Source: Euborellia annulipes
Lineage: Eukaryota; Arthropoda; Insecta; Dermaptera; Anisolabididae
Assembly: GCA_023213315.1 (NCBI GenBank)
Contig: JAKCPI010001564.1
Span: forward strand, 79,577-143,576
Direction: 5' to 3'
Length of the DNA stretch: 64,000 nt
The stretch's first letter is position 1. Each line of letters starts with the position of its first letter. Under the pieces are notes generated by a model, which was not told the origin of the DNA, ran no database searches, and saw only the letters and a program-made list of their open reading frames with translations. The translations under genes and the position numbers were made by a program. This document shows, piece by piece, positions 12,401-21,932 of the stretch.

Positions 12401-15400
12401 ATACACTCTTATGTAGTTAATAGGCGGGGAACTTTTGACATCCCATGTGCCCGGTGGTGCGTTTTCGCACCATGCCCTAATTCATCTAAAAAAGGAATTG
12501 AGAAAAAAAAAATTATTTTCATGTTCTAGGACCCAATCGTGACCACATATCAAAAAATAAAAAAAATCCGTGACCAAAAAAGTTTTGGGCTTAAATGGGT
12601 TAAATATAAAATTTCAACCTCGTAGCTCAATTCCTTCATCCTTAAAATTGAACACACACCCCCACACACCACCACACCACACAGACAGACCATGTCGCGA
12701 AAACCACTTTTTTGGATTCAGGGGATCTCAAAACGTGAAGATCCATCAAAATCTCGACATCGAATTTTTGACATGAATCCAATACTTTCTCTCTATATAT
12801 ATATTACATATATACATAGGTAAGAGAAAGTAAAAAGTGGTTTTCGCGACATGGTCTGTCTGTGTGTGTGTGTGTGTGTGTTCAATTTTAAGCATGAAGG
12901 AATTGAGCTATGAGGTTGAAATTTTATATTTAAGTTAAACACCCCCGGGACCGGGAAAATAAGCTTTTAATCAAAATCGGCCAAAGAGTACTAGTACTTT
13001 ACTGATGTACTTTTTCAGTTTTTTTCGATTTTCTCAAAATTTGCTCCAACGATTTTTTTTTAAATTCAAAAATCAATTATTTTTTAGATTCTCTTTAAAA
13101 TGTTTATTCTCATTTTGCAATTGAAATCTTCTGAAGACCACTTTACTCTTGTATTGCATAGGGAAGATAGGAGAAATGGTTGCCATGGTAACAAAATATA
13201 AATATTTTCCCATACTTATAAATTTTACATCTGAATTCAATGTTCCGTACTGTCGGGAACTAAATATATGTCGACACAAAAAATCTGGTGTGACAAGCAC
13301 AGAACACAACTTTCGATTACCGAAGGGTAAGAGAAAGTTGTGTGCTGTGCGCCAGTCACACCAGATTTTTTACTTGTGAAATCAATTTTTAATCAAACTG
13401 ATTAGACCTAAAAATAGATTTTATAAAAAGATCATTTTATTTTATTGAATTAAATAACTATTATATATATTAAAATAATTTAATAATAATAATAATCTTC
13501 TCTTACTAAAGAACCATATATCTATTGTTTTATAAAATAAAATAAAAACTATTTAAATGAAAAGAGAATATTTAATAAATGTAAAAGTTGAAAACCGATT
13601 GCTTATTCGATTGGAAATTGAATATCAATAAATGGCATATGCTTTATCAGTAAGGAAAAATACACATACAAATATCTATATATAGGTAAATGCCACTCCC
13701 TATTTTTTTTTTTACTTTCTCTTAGCCTATATATGAAATATATAGGAGAGAAAGTATTGCGATCATGTCAAAAATTCGATGTCGAGATTTTGATGGATAT
13801 ACATGTTTTGAGGTCCCCTGAGTCCAAAAAAGTGGGTCCCGCAAATTGGTCTGTGTGTGTGTAGGTATGTATGTGTGTGTGTGTGTGTGTGTCTGTATGT
13901 GTGGACAGATTTTTAGCATGAAGGAATTGAGCTACCGGATTGAAATTTTATATTTAACTTAGGTACCTTCCCACACGCTCAAAATAAGCTTTTGAACAAA
14001 ATCGGCCAAAAAGTACTAGTACTTTACTGATGTACTTTTCAGTTTTTTTCGATTTTCTCAAAATTCCCTCCAAGGATTTTTTTAAAATTCAAAAATCAAT
14101 TATTTTTTAGATGCTCTTTAAAATGTATATTCTCATTTTGCCGTTGAAATCTTCTGAAGACCACTTTACTCTTGTTCTTCATAGGAAAGATAGAAATGGT
14201 TGCCATGGTAACGGAATTTAAATCTTTTTCTTTTTATTAGATTAAAAATCAATTATTATTTAAATTCCCATTTTTTTTAAATTTATTTGTGTCTTTAATT
14301 GTTTCAAAGAAAACATATATGTCTCTCTCTCACTTGCAAACATTATCGTCTCTCTCTACTCTTTTTATTAAATTCCCTTTCCACCTTATCTTCGCATAGG
14401 CCTAATGTTAATTTCCTATAGGGATTTGTATGTTAATTTCGATTCAAAAGGGGGTCCCCTTTAGAACTTTTTAGGCATTTAAAATTTTTTTTTCCAATTC
14501 TTATGAAATTTTGTATTTATTTACGATTCTATATTGTGTATAAAATGTCCAAATATGAGATTAAAATTTTGAAAAATAACCATAGTTTATTTGAAGCAGT
14601 CAACATTTAAAATGCAAGTTTGAAACTAAGGTGCTATCGGAAACTAAATATATCTCGACACAAAAAATCTGGTGTGACCAGCACAGTGCGCAACTTTCTC
14701 TTACCGAAGGGTAAGAGAAAGTTGTGTGCTGTGCGCCAGTCACACCAGATTTTTTCACTGAAAGTTGTTACCCCAACTCTATTGCTATTCACCAGTTGTA
14801 AGGAGAAATAAATTTTTAATGTGTGGCAAATTAACATTTTTACAATTTAAATAATTAGGTCATAATTTTTGGGGCTTTAAAATTTATATAATGTGGTAGG
14901 GAACGCACCATATCACCCTTTCTATTGGACTTCGTTCAAGAGGAATCTATTGGTATATTTATAGTATATAGATCCAAAGGGTTACTAATTTAAATAAATC
15001 AAAATATAATTTTCTCTTTAATTATCCAATAGATTAAACAATCAATATTATTATTATAATGGCTATTTGACTTCCTTTGCAGCCCTGAAGATGGTAGCTA
15101 CAGAAATGTCAGCTTGAAGTGCCTAATAATCTAAATCAATCTAATGGTTGGAATAAAAACTGTTGAAAATAATATAGTTAATACGGCAAAAATTTACTTC
15201 TTCATTATTATTTGAAATTCCTATCGGGATCCCCGTTCTCTCGGATAATCCGAACACCACCACTCTCCCCTCAAATAAATTTTCTGGCTACCTGGCCGGG
15301 AATGATCAAAGTCCTCCCTGTACCAAAAAACAGCTGAAACAATTTCTCTACCCGGAAGCGAAACCTCCTCATCGGGTGATTTGCTAATAGCCAAAAATAT

Positions 15401-18400
15401 TTGTAAAAATAAAAGGTTAAATAAAAAAATTGAACCAATTTTTTTGTAAGTAGCCTATCTCAGACCCCGTGGGACTCAAACTTCTCGAGCCCTTCTTTTG
15501 GATTCGCTAATCCGCAATAATATTTTCTCAAAATAAAGAAATCTCTTTTTTTATAGGCTTATTTCAAAAATTATTTAAATAAATTTCATTCTTAATAGAA
15601 AAATAATAAAACAGGAAATAAGGTTTTCTTTATATGGTCTTTATTATCTATCTATAAAGTAAAAAATGGATTTTTACTCTTCCATAAAGCGGGCAATAAG
15701 CATTTAAGATATTATCTCAGTAACCTATATTCATATTTTAAAAATGAATTAAGAGTAAAATAGTGGCGTGTAAAAAGGAAATAAAAAAAAAGACTCGAAG
15801 TAATAGCTATAATAATAGAAGCTTACATTTTGATCAATGAAAGTGAAACAAGTTTCTCGCTTGAACGATTTCAGTGGAAATATAAGATGGGCTTCTCATT
15901 TCCATTTGGTTGCTCGTAAAAATGTATTCATATAAAGTCAAGGAAATGGAGAAATTCATGTGTCAGAAAGGGGAAAAAAAGGGTCCGAATAAAATCGACG
16001 TTTTGTTTTTATTATATAAGTTTGGGGGATTAAATGAATTTTAAATTGAAAAATTGGTTTTTATATTAAGAAGTATATATATATATTTTTTTAAATTAAT
16101 GTGTGATGAAATGCTCCATTTCTGTTGTGATTATTATAAGATGAAGGTGTCAAGCCGACGAAATCGATCGCGACAAAGTTTATTAAATATTTCTACTAAA
16201 AGATTCTGTCATTTCTAAATAATTAATTAGTTTTACTCTATACAGTAGTCTTGCTAATCCAGACTTCAATACTCTGACATACCGGCTTATCCGGAGTGTT
16301 AAAAAGCCACTTCTTGGCGGTATTGCAGAAAAAATGGGGCAATTTAAGAAAACAAAGTGTCATTACAGATTTTTCAAGAGATAAATATTAAATAGCGATG
16401 AGAAGTGGCTGTAGACTTTAAAATGGATATAGGAGACGTAGCAGCCAAGGAATTAAATAAAAGACTTTTGGTGGATGAGTTAGTGCAGGGGTGTATATAA
16501 GGGGGGGGGGGCCCCCCCCGAAATTTCCCAAACACATATACAGACAACAACGCAACAAATTTTTCCGCAGGATGGAAAACTTTGGTTCCGCAAAGGAAAA
16601 AATGTTCCGCAAAAAATTTCGTGTGAAAAAAAATTTAGTTTCTTAAAAAAAAAAATTTTCCGCAGAAAAATTTTCAGTTCGGGCCCCCCCCCCGAAAAAA
16701 ATTTCTATATACGCCCCTGAGTTAGTGGCTGTAGATTTGTAATGTTGGAGTTGCAAGGATGCAGCCAAGAAGGATTTGGACATATGAAAACACCAATTCC
16801 AATATGAGACGTTTCGGCGAAAATTTTATTTAGCCATCTTCAGTCGTTTAGGAATTTTCATGTTTATATTCAAATATGAACATGTGTCATTTGGCCAAGT
16901 CGGTTTTTTTTAAATGATCATTTACTTCGAAACTCTCTGAGCCATTGTCATCGAAATTGAATTTTACATGATTAACAGTATTATTTTTAATTATACAATA
17001 TTTATTTGTATTTGTATTCTAACAATTAAGGTCGTGATTTGCGACCGAAACATCGACGATTGATTAATTAAATAAAAGTCTTTAAATAATCCCTTGGCTG
17101 CTCGTCTCCTAAATCCAAGATAAATATTAAATTTTGCATCATATTATATGTTTCAGATAATCTGGAATTTTCAGAATCCGGCATAGGAACCCGTTTAGGC
17201 CAGATTAGTAAGACTCTACTGTATTTTAAATCAGGGATGGCCAACCCAAATGATCTTTTGCACTTTAGCCATTATAATAAAATAAATATATTTTGTAAAA
17301 GTGGGATGAATATCGCGGGTCGGAATAATGTTCAAGACGGGTTGGCCACTCCTGTTTTAAATTATACTAATTGCTACCTAGGGGCGTTCAACAAGTTGAT
17401 TTCTCGGGGCCACCTACCCGAGGTTTGGCCGCTCGCCCAATCCCTTTTTTTTTTAATTTTCATTTAAATATTTCCTTTATATAGCGGAATAAATTATCCC
17501 CCTCCCTTAAGTCAGGGCGCGGTGCCAGCCACAGGCTTGTATTAATATAAATTTATAGATTAGACACTGTTTAAAATTTAATGATAAATCACATTCATAC
17601 AAATTTTCTTTTCAATGGATGGATATTTTAAATTAAAAAACGTAAATAGGTCACCTCACTTCCTTAATATCAAACAAACATGTTGCTATTTTAATCATTA
17701 ACTGAATAATTTTCCCCTGCATAACAGAATAATTAAATGCCTATTAATGGAAATGTAAATAAAGAATTTTTATGCCTTAGTTAATTATCTTGATATTTAT
17801 AGCTTAATGAAAGGTTTTTTACTTTTTTTTTTTTGTAAATAATCAAAGTTATTAAATCTTTCGTTACATTAATGTATGAGAGAGAAAATCACCCTACGTA
17901 ACACTTTGAAATGAGGGATAAAGGATCTTAAAAAAAATAAACTTGAGGAACTTTTTACTGAACGTCGAAATTGGTTTTAGAGGGTTTCAGAGGTCACATT
18001 ACAAAGAAACGGTCCTCCTAAAAGATCAGGAAGTGCCATGGACCTGTTTGTTCCCTCTTTTGATCACATCTAATATTGGGTTTCATGAAGTTGAAGGAAT
18101 GATTTTTCAAATTTAGACATTATCTTATGGAACTTCTATCTGCTAAAACGAGTATAGACAGATTACACTGTGCTACAAAATGAAACTTTTTTTCTGGCCC
18201 CGAGAAAATTCCTTCAGTTTTAAGTAAAATGACCTCCTGAATCCAAATATGACCTTCGTTTTCCCCCAGCACGTACCGTTTTCGGGGGGTAGCCCCCTAC
18301 TTATTTCCACCCCTTTTCGTTAATTATAGGGCCACGAAAAAAATTTGGAGGGATGAAAAGGAATATTTTAGCCTTTACATTTCTTCAGAAGGTCTAGAGA

Positions 18401-20180
18401 AGTGAAAAGTTAAAAAACATTAACATTTGGACTCAAGGGGGGGGGGGGGGGGGGGGATGTGGGGGAGGATTTTGTCCCTTAAAATGCAAAAAAATCATTA
18501 AAAATGATCGATTTTTTCTGATTTTTCACAATTTTTTCACTGATTTTCTACATATTCAGGCGGACAAACCCACCTCACCCTTCCTTAAACATCCCTCAAC
18601 TAAAAAAAAATATATAGGACAAAGCGGGTGGGGTGTGGGCGATTCCGAAGCCCTTGCAAGAAGATGGAAGATTCACAGCTCAGTTGGTCAAATTGGCAAA
18701 TATGCGGCTAACTTTCATTTTTTTGGGCCGATCTTTACAAATTTAAACTTAAATATACGGATTCTTCTATGTCCTTCAATATTTCCATATTTTATCTAAA
18801 GGGGTAGAAATTATTTCTTGTCAATAATTGAAAAAAATTCTTCTTGCAAGGGCTTTGGAGCGAATTTTGAGAAAATAAAGAAAAACTGAAAAAGTGCATC
18901 AGTAAACCCCCAAAAGTACTAGTACTCTTTGGCGGATTTTGATCAAAAGCTTCATGTCACGTCCCAGGGAGGTACCTAACTTAAATATAAAATTTCAACC
19001 TCTTAGCTCTTTTGGTCTTGAAATATAATTTGTTCACACACACACACAGACAGACCATGTCGCGAAAACCACTTTTTTGGATTCAGGGGACCTCAAAACG
19101 TGTATATCCATCAAAATCTCAAGATCGAATTTTGACATGAATCCAATACTTTCTCTCTCTCTATATTAACATATATAGAGGTAAGAGAAAGTAAAATTTA
19201 TTTTCATTTCCTAGAAAGATGTAATAAAAGATTTAATTTAAAATTAACTGAATTGTACGAGATGATTTTTGTGGGAATTTTATTCTTTTCCTTTTTTGTT
19301 GAAAAAAAAAATTTTCTTTTTTAAGATGAAATTACTTTTGCGACTGATTTTGGTCAAGTATAGAGTTTTGAAACTGTTTATATTCCATCTTGATGCTATA
19401 AAATTCTAAGATCCATTTTTTAATTAATAGAAATAGATTTTGTAGCCTTAAGATGGAAATTTTAGTTTTCATTTTGTACCCAAGTAGCAACAATGGAGAC
19501 GAGTCAACTTACATTCAAAATTTGAATAAACGATTTAATTAAAAATATAATTGGGGGGGGAACTAAAATATGATTGATATAAATGCACAAATCTTTCATT
19601 AATTTATAATATAATTTTATAATTTTACTGTAGAAAGTTTGATAAAAAAAAAAATTCTGACAAGTGAGTGACAGCTAAAAGCCTGAGCTCAAAGCCTGGG
19701 ATAAAATATACTCAGGAGTCATTGATTAATTATTTTTTAAATTTATTTAATAATAAATTAATAAATCTAAATATTTATCACCCATAAAAATTTAAAAAAA
19801 AAAAGATATAAAAATAAAATAATATTTTACATTAAATGATAATTAACTTACGTTTGTGTAGTTGGTGGTGGAATTTCGGGCGGTGGCGATGGCGATTGCT
19901 GTTGCTCTAATTCCTGTTGTAATAATTGCGATACAGTTTCTGGAGCTGGCGGCGACGGCGGCGGTGGGGGAAGATCCTCCTTTTCATCATCCGCAGACTG
20001 CACGACGGCATTTTCCTCATCTTGGGTCCCATTGTCTTCTTCAAGTATCACATTTTCTAAAACGCCAACCTCTTCAATATCGGAGTCAATGCCCTGTGCG
20101 AAATCCATATAAAACGAATCACGCGAATCGCTACTACGTCGTCGCAATTTTAAACTCAAATCCGGACTACTGTCATCCAT
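1..20180 (-). CDS. Otop: Otopetrin-family proton channel, 3' end beyond window
   Basis: Otopetrins are multi-pass membrane proton channels. I see nine coding exons: 20180-19852, 10530-10507, 9846-9481, 8634-8410, 6790-6576, 5107-4880, 1766-1606, 384-204 and 100-<1. Every junction is GT-AG and the phases agree throughout, giving about 609 residues before the edge. The start ATG has an in-frame TAA two codons upstream. Residues 1-314 are an acidic, Pro/Glu/Ser-rich, presumably cytosolic tail. Then come family-typical membrane segments: ALYGKLLVVMGIAFPITEV (TM1), EAFYLYLYIGSIFFLIYMY (TM2), FGIGSMIYTGLEFGQYFEL (TM3), a TM4 ending FIFLNNE, and ARFGLMHMIATN with QETKHEI (TM5). A His-rich loop precedes TM3. 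Exon 9 (100-1) rests only on a good acceptor and open frame. Intron 1 is 9.3 kb. The later membrane segments lie outside the window. Subfamily is not assigned. Confidence 0.9.
204..384 (-). CDS. Otop: Otopetrin exon 8 (TM5 and following loop)
   Basis: This 181-nt exon runs from acceptor TTTTTTAG to donor G|gtataa. It encodes ARFGLMHMIATN, WLNVLIQ and ETKHEI, the most recognisable short signature of the family in this window. Its phase-0 start joins exon 7, and its phase-1 end joins a candidate exon 9 at 100-1. Confidence 0.85.
446..494. repeat. (ATT)n microsatellite
   Basis: About sixteen ATT units in otopetrin intron 8. The poly-Leu and poly-Ile frames through it are artefacts. Confidence 0.95.
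545..1420. repeat. Family A repeat copy carrying two nested insertions
   Basis: The copy starts near the shared GAGAGAAAGTATTG motif and ends at the CTGGTGTGAC / GGTAAGAGAA hairpin seen in the other family A copies. It is interrupted by a hAT-like MITE (982-1167) and by a short insert at 1229-1317. The short insert is flanked by repeated AATGTACCGT and is probably a retroposed fragment. Confidence 0.75.
982..1167. mobile_element. hAT-like MITE, 186 bp
   Basis: The termini CAGGGCCGGATCTAG and CTAGTTCCGGCCCTG are inverted repeats. The element is flanked by a perfect 8-bp duplication AACAAAAT (974-981 and 1168-1175). CAG-type ends with an 8-bp target duplication are the hAT hallmark. Other family A copies read straight through AACAAAATATAAATA, which is the empty site. 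No transposase is present. Confidence 0.88.
2111..2207. repeat. Near-perfect 40-bp-arm hairpin
   Basis: GGAGAAATGGAGATATCAGC at the left is repeated in reverse complement at the right, with about 13 bases between the arms. It lies in otopetrin intron 6. The high arm identity suggests a recent origin. I see no terminal duplication. Confidence 0.9.
2641..4092. mobile_element. 1.45-kb foldback element ending in the hairpin-TTGGCTGC module
   Basis: Two arms of about 650 bp (2668-3316 and 3442-4092) are nearly perfect inverted copies around a loop of about 125 bp. A 13-bp direct duplication TTTATTCTTAAAG (2628-2640, 4093-4105) flanks the whole. Near each outer end is the module found elsewhere in the window: CTGATGAT, GGTT/AACC stem, CGAAACTG, then GGCTGC (minus 2691-2775, plus 3989-4070). 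The arms have no coding capacity. The element may be a non-autonomous, hairpin-inserted retroelement, which is an inference. It sits in otopetrin intron 6. Confidence 0.8.
5466..5632 (+). repeat. tRNA-Arg-derived SINE-like sequence
   Basis: A tRNA-like head has an A-box-like GACTAATCGGATAAGC, an anticodon-loop-like TTACGAA (ACG, arginine) and a canonical B box GGGTTCAAATCCC. It is followed by about 90 bp of non-tRNA sequence ending in an A-rich AAAATAAAAATAAAA tail. The anticodon stem is poorly paired, so it is not a functional tRNA gene. It abuts the mitochondrial rRNA insertion. Confidence 0.6.
5638..5985 (-). pseudogene. Numt: partial mitochondrial 12S rRNA
   Basis: Read on the minus strand, the segment carries the diagnostic small-subunit landmarks in the right order. 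They are GTGTGCCAGC followed by CCGCGGTTAAAC (the 530 loop), GAGGATTAGATACC, and CTTGGCGGTTTGTCAGACC. Upstream 12S-like sequence (TAGTTTAAGGGCAGTATTAA) extends it to about 348 bp. The context is nuclear: it sits in otopetrin intron 5 between a SINE and a short direct repeat. A small duplication, CTAGGAGGATTAG, and missing flanks show it is a dead copy. Outer boundaries are approximate. Confidence 0.85.
5984..6418. repeat. Pair of ~75-bp direct repeats flanking 280 bp
   Basis: 5984-6058 and 6343-6418 share AGGATTCAATCTCAA and CAAATCTTAAAGGAAATTTG in the same orientation with scattered differences. They may be terminal repeats of a small element or a local duplication. The sequence between them has no recognisable content. 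Confidence 0.7.
7056..7075 (+). repeat. Poly-G tract, 20 G
   Basis: An uninterrupted run of 20 G followed by TAGGGG, in otopetrin intron 4. It could form a quadruplex. Run length is likely to be error-prone in the assembly. Confidence 0.9.
8038..8278. mobile_element. 241-bp MITE with ~34-bp perfect TIRs, TA duplication
   Basis: The left end (ATTGAATCGTTTATTTC through CACCTAAGTG) is repeated exactly in reverse complement at the right end. TA lies on both sides (8036-8037, 8279-8280), as for Tc1/mariner-type insertion. The interior is non-coding. It lies in otopetrin intron 4. Confidence 0.88.
9086..9204. repeat. Short foldback (~50-bp arms)
   Basis: AGATCTTTATTACTGAAGGA and its imperfect reverse complement enclose GACCT/AGGTC pairing around GAGAGACCCTTTAG. 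It lies in otopetrin intron 3. It is probably a derivative of the GAAAC-hairpin repeats, because TCGAAACTGATGA occurs on the minus strand. Confidence 0.75.
9918..10253. repeat. Foldback with CTGATGA / CCGAAAC hairpin
   Basis: The arms AAATAAGGAAACTAGTGTTT and its complement at 10225-10253 bracket the region. Internally, the minus strand 10073-10037 reads CTGATGACGGCT, loop, AGCCGAAACATG, followed by CATTAAATAAACATT. It lies in otopetrin intron 2. Confidence 0.7.
10507..10530 (-). CDS. Otop: Otopetrin exon 2, 24-nt microexon
   Basis: The acceptor TTATACAG and donor AG|gtaatt bound a 24-nt stretch reading DESSGWF. It joins exon 1 (ending in phase 2 within a Thr codon) and exon 3 (starting A TGG CCC) without a frame break, producing SSGWFRWPVE. 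Without it, exons 1 and 3 still stay in frame because 24 is a multiple of three, so it could be an alternatively included cassette. Confidence 0.7.
11286..12599 (+). mobile_element. piggyBac-like element, 1.3 kb, defective
   Basis: The ends are CCCATATAATCCC and its near-complement GGGCTTAAATGGG, directly flanked by TTAA on both sides (11282-11285, 12600-12603). This is the piggyBac signature. Three copies of the palindrome GGTGCGAAAACGCACC lie at about 11300, 11667 and 12460. The interior is a secondary foldback (about 11660-11985 against 12140-12480) around a transposase remnant. The host sequence continues precisely on either side of the TTAA. Confidence 0.85.
11980..12214 (+). pseudogene. 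piggyBac transposase remnant, frameshifted
   Basis: Pieces in different frames resemble the C-terminal half of the DDE_Tnp_1_7 transposase. MEHPLLVDMYNKNMDGIDRF comes first. A frameshift leads to SKKWWWAILSFFRE, and a further frame change gives CLASVEILQFEAVRNLKQEG. The YNKNMxGxDxxD and KKWWW blocks are typical of the family. Stops and frameshifts show it is dead. The outer arms of the host element repeat part of this sequence in inverted orientation. Confidence 0.75.
13713..14757. repeat. Family A repeat, two partial units
   Basis: 13713-14215 carries the GAGAGAAAGTATTG to GGTTGCCATGGTAACGG part, including a GT-rich microsatellite near 13850-13890. 14622-14757 carries the CTGGTGTGACCAGCACAG hairpin. 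The 400 bp between them is AT-rich sequence without recognisable content. Confidence 0.75.
16486..16719. mobile_element. hAT-like MITE, 234 bp
   Basis: The ends CAGGGGTGTATATAAG and CTATATACGCCCCTG are imperfect inverted repeats, flanked by the 8-bp duplication AGTTAGTG (16478-16485, 16720-16727). G and C runs follow each terminus. The interior has repeated TTCCGCA motifs also seen near 63500-63620. It lies in otopetrin intron 1. Confidence 0.85.
16761..17101. repeat. Foldback carrying the hairpin-TTGGCTGC module at both ends
   Basis: The minus-strand module runs 16852-16761 (CTGAAGATGGCT, loop, GCCGAAACGTC, spacer, TTGGCTGC). The plus-strand module runs about 17020-17101 (GCGACCGAAACATCG, ATTAAATAAAAG, CTTGGCTGC). 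The sequence between is AT-rich and non-coding. It lies in otopetrin intron 1. Confidence 0.65.
18168..18420. mobile_element. CACTA-like MITE fragment
   Basis: Begins TTA-CACTGTGCTACAAAATGAAA and resembles, in opposite orientation, 57690-58070 (shared GAAAACGG, ACGTACCG, AGGAATATTTTAGCC and CTTCAGAAGGTCTAGA blocks). The right terminus was not found. A poly-G run (18437-18456) follows it. Confidence 0.55.
18840..19196 (-). repeat. Family A repeat, partial
   Basis: Contains AAAAGTACTAGTACTCTTTGG, GGGAGGTACCTAACTTAAAT (the intact TTAA target context), CAGACCATGTCGCGAAAACC and the terminal GGTAAGAGAAAGTA. Confidence 0.8.
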
Positions 20181-21124
20181 CGTTTAAACAAAATCAATGG
20201 CCGCTGTCGATACACGAAACAAATTCCTCTGTGAGACAATCCCTTGTTACGATATCATCTTCCTTATGAGTATTTATAAATAAAACACCATGCGAGAAAT
20301 AAAAAAACAATTCTAGGAAGGGTGTAAGAGAAAGAGAGAGAGAGAGTTGTCTATAATTACGCTCTCCGAGCTCCCTCCAGTTCGCTTGTGCCCCTTTTAT
20401 TCCAGTTCCAGTTCCAGAGAGTGGGATATAGAGGAGAAGCATTTTATATTGTCTCCAGGAATATTTCCCCCACTACAGCAACCCTCCCTTTGCTAACCTT
20501 GCTTTTAGTTAGCAGGGCTCTTAATGAGGGCAGCACTTTCGTTCACCCTCTCATGGGGAGGCGATTCAAATATACCTTCTTTTGTTTTGTTTAAACTTTT
20601 TTAAAAAAGAATTTATTAGATTTCTCTATATAAAAAATTTAATTTTAAAATTCAACAAAACTAAGTTTAAATCATTTGGATACCAAATGATATAAAAAAA
20701 AAACGCCAATATATATCGAAAATAAATAATTTATCTCGTTAAACTCTATATAAAGATGGCGAAAAGATTTAGAAAAAAAAAAATTTAGTAAAAAATAAAA
20801 AGCTGAGTGAATATTTTAAAAACATAAAAACCATTAGAAATGATCCGCTAACACCAAAGGTTCAGATTCTGAATTTGAGAAAACGTCTCTAGTCGGTGCT
20901 GCTACCTATGATGAAATCAATGAAATATTGAGACAGTTTTGAAATAAATATACTCTTTGTTGAATATTCAAATAAATGTTTTATGTGTGCAAGTTTAAAA
21001 TATCGTCGAAACAGAGATAGATAAAATAATAACAGTTCTGCAGAGGTCGTTCAGAGAAAATTTCAAAGTTATAATAAATCAGAAAAATTTATAATAAATC
21101 AGGGACAAAACCAAACCTCTCAGA

Positions 21125-21200
21125 TTCCTGGGAAATAAGAATGAAAAAAAAAAAGTGCAGGAGATGGATTGAACTCGCGAAGTTTGGTGAAGGGGGATTT
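21125..21200 (-). repeat. tRNA-derived SINE head fragment
   Basis: GTGCAGGAGATGGATTGAAC followed by TCGCGAAGTTTGG matches the outer end of the 34.2/37.4-kb inverted repeat. Its reverse complement carries a B-box-like GAGTTCAA. It is a short, isolated copy. Confidence 0.5.
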
Positions 21201-21429
21201 CTCTTTCTGATTCTATGATATATTAGTTTTTTGGAGAAAATAAAATTTTGTATAACTCATCCGAAAATATTGAATGAATTTTTCTGGATCAGGTTTTAAA
21301 CGAGCCTAAGCCTCTCTTTATTTGTTGCACCAGTACTTGCTCTCTTCCAATCCATAACATCAATAGCAACTTCTCTTCAGCTTATATTTAAACTTATATT
21401 CCTCCCAAATTTGTTTAAAGCACACTTTA

Positions 21430-21870
21430 CATGATTCGAAAGATAAAAGGAAAGTCATGGAAACATATTAAATATTTTCTTCTGATTATAAATTTTACCT
21501 CTAAGGTTTTAATTTACGATCGGTATCTAAATATATCGTGACACAAAAATATCTGGTGTAACAGCATATCAGATTTTTATTAATATAATACATAATAAAT
21601 TGTTTTGGTCTCGGTACACATGAGCGTCAAGCAGCGTTTTGGAGAAGATCAATATCTATTTAAATTCCCTTCTACAGAAACACAAAAGTTGCCATTGGAA
21701 AAAAAAAATGGAATAATCAAATATAGAAGTTCTAGTGCTCTTTGGCGGATTTTTTCCATAAGCTTAGTGTCACGTCCCAGGGGACTGACTTAAATATCAA
21801 ATTTCAACATCCTATCAGATTTTTATTAGGGAATTTTTGACAGGAATGCCATACTTTCACTCATATATAT
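21430..21870. repeat. Family A repeat, degraded
   Basis: The plus strand contains degraded GTAAAGTGTG-type and ATCTGGTGTAAC blocks and a TTTGGCGGATTTT / CACGTCCCAGGGGACTGACT segment. A TA microsatellite follows. Confidence 0.55.
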
Positions 21871-21932
21871 ATATATATATATATTAACATAATTGTAGCC
21901 GAACATCTCTAATTTTGATTGAGTTTTATTAA

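Larger units (their letters stand above)
10728..13377. repeat. Family A repeat, two head-to-head units split by a piggyBac-like element
   Basis: This is the fullest copy of an unclassified AT-rich repeat. Shared blocks include CAAAAATTCGATGTCGAG, GTGGTTTTCGCGACATGG, AAGAGTACTAGTACTTTACT, GGTTGCCATGGTAACAAAAT and a ~100-nt hairpin built on ATCTGGTGTGAC / GTCACACCAGAT with CTTACC-GGTAAG inside. Units occur in both orientations around a TA-rich centre near 12800. A TTAA in its TACCTAACTTAAATATAAAA block was the insertion site of the 11286-12599 element. No open reading frame is evident, so it is a non-autonomous repeat. Confidence 0.75.

Noticed and set aside
13722..13919. His/Thr-rich small protein on the minus strand
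   Set aside because: Translation of a GT microsatellite within a family A repeat.
19862..20269. 135-codon plus-strand frame
   Set aside because: Antisense shadow of otopetrin exon 1.
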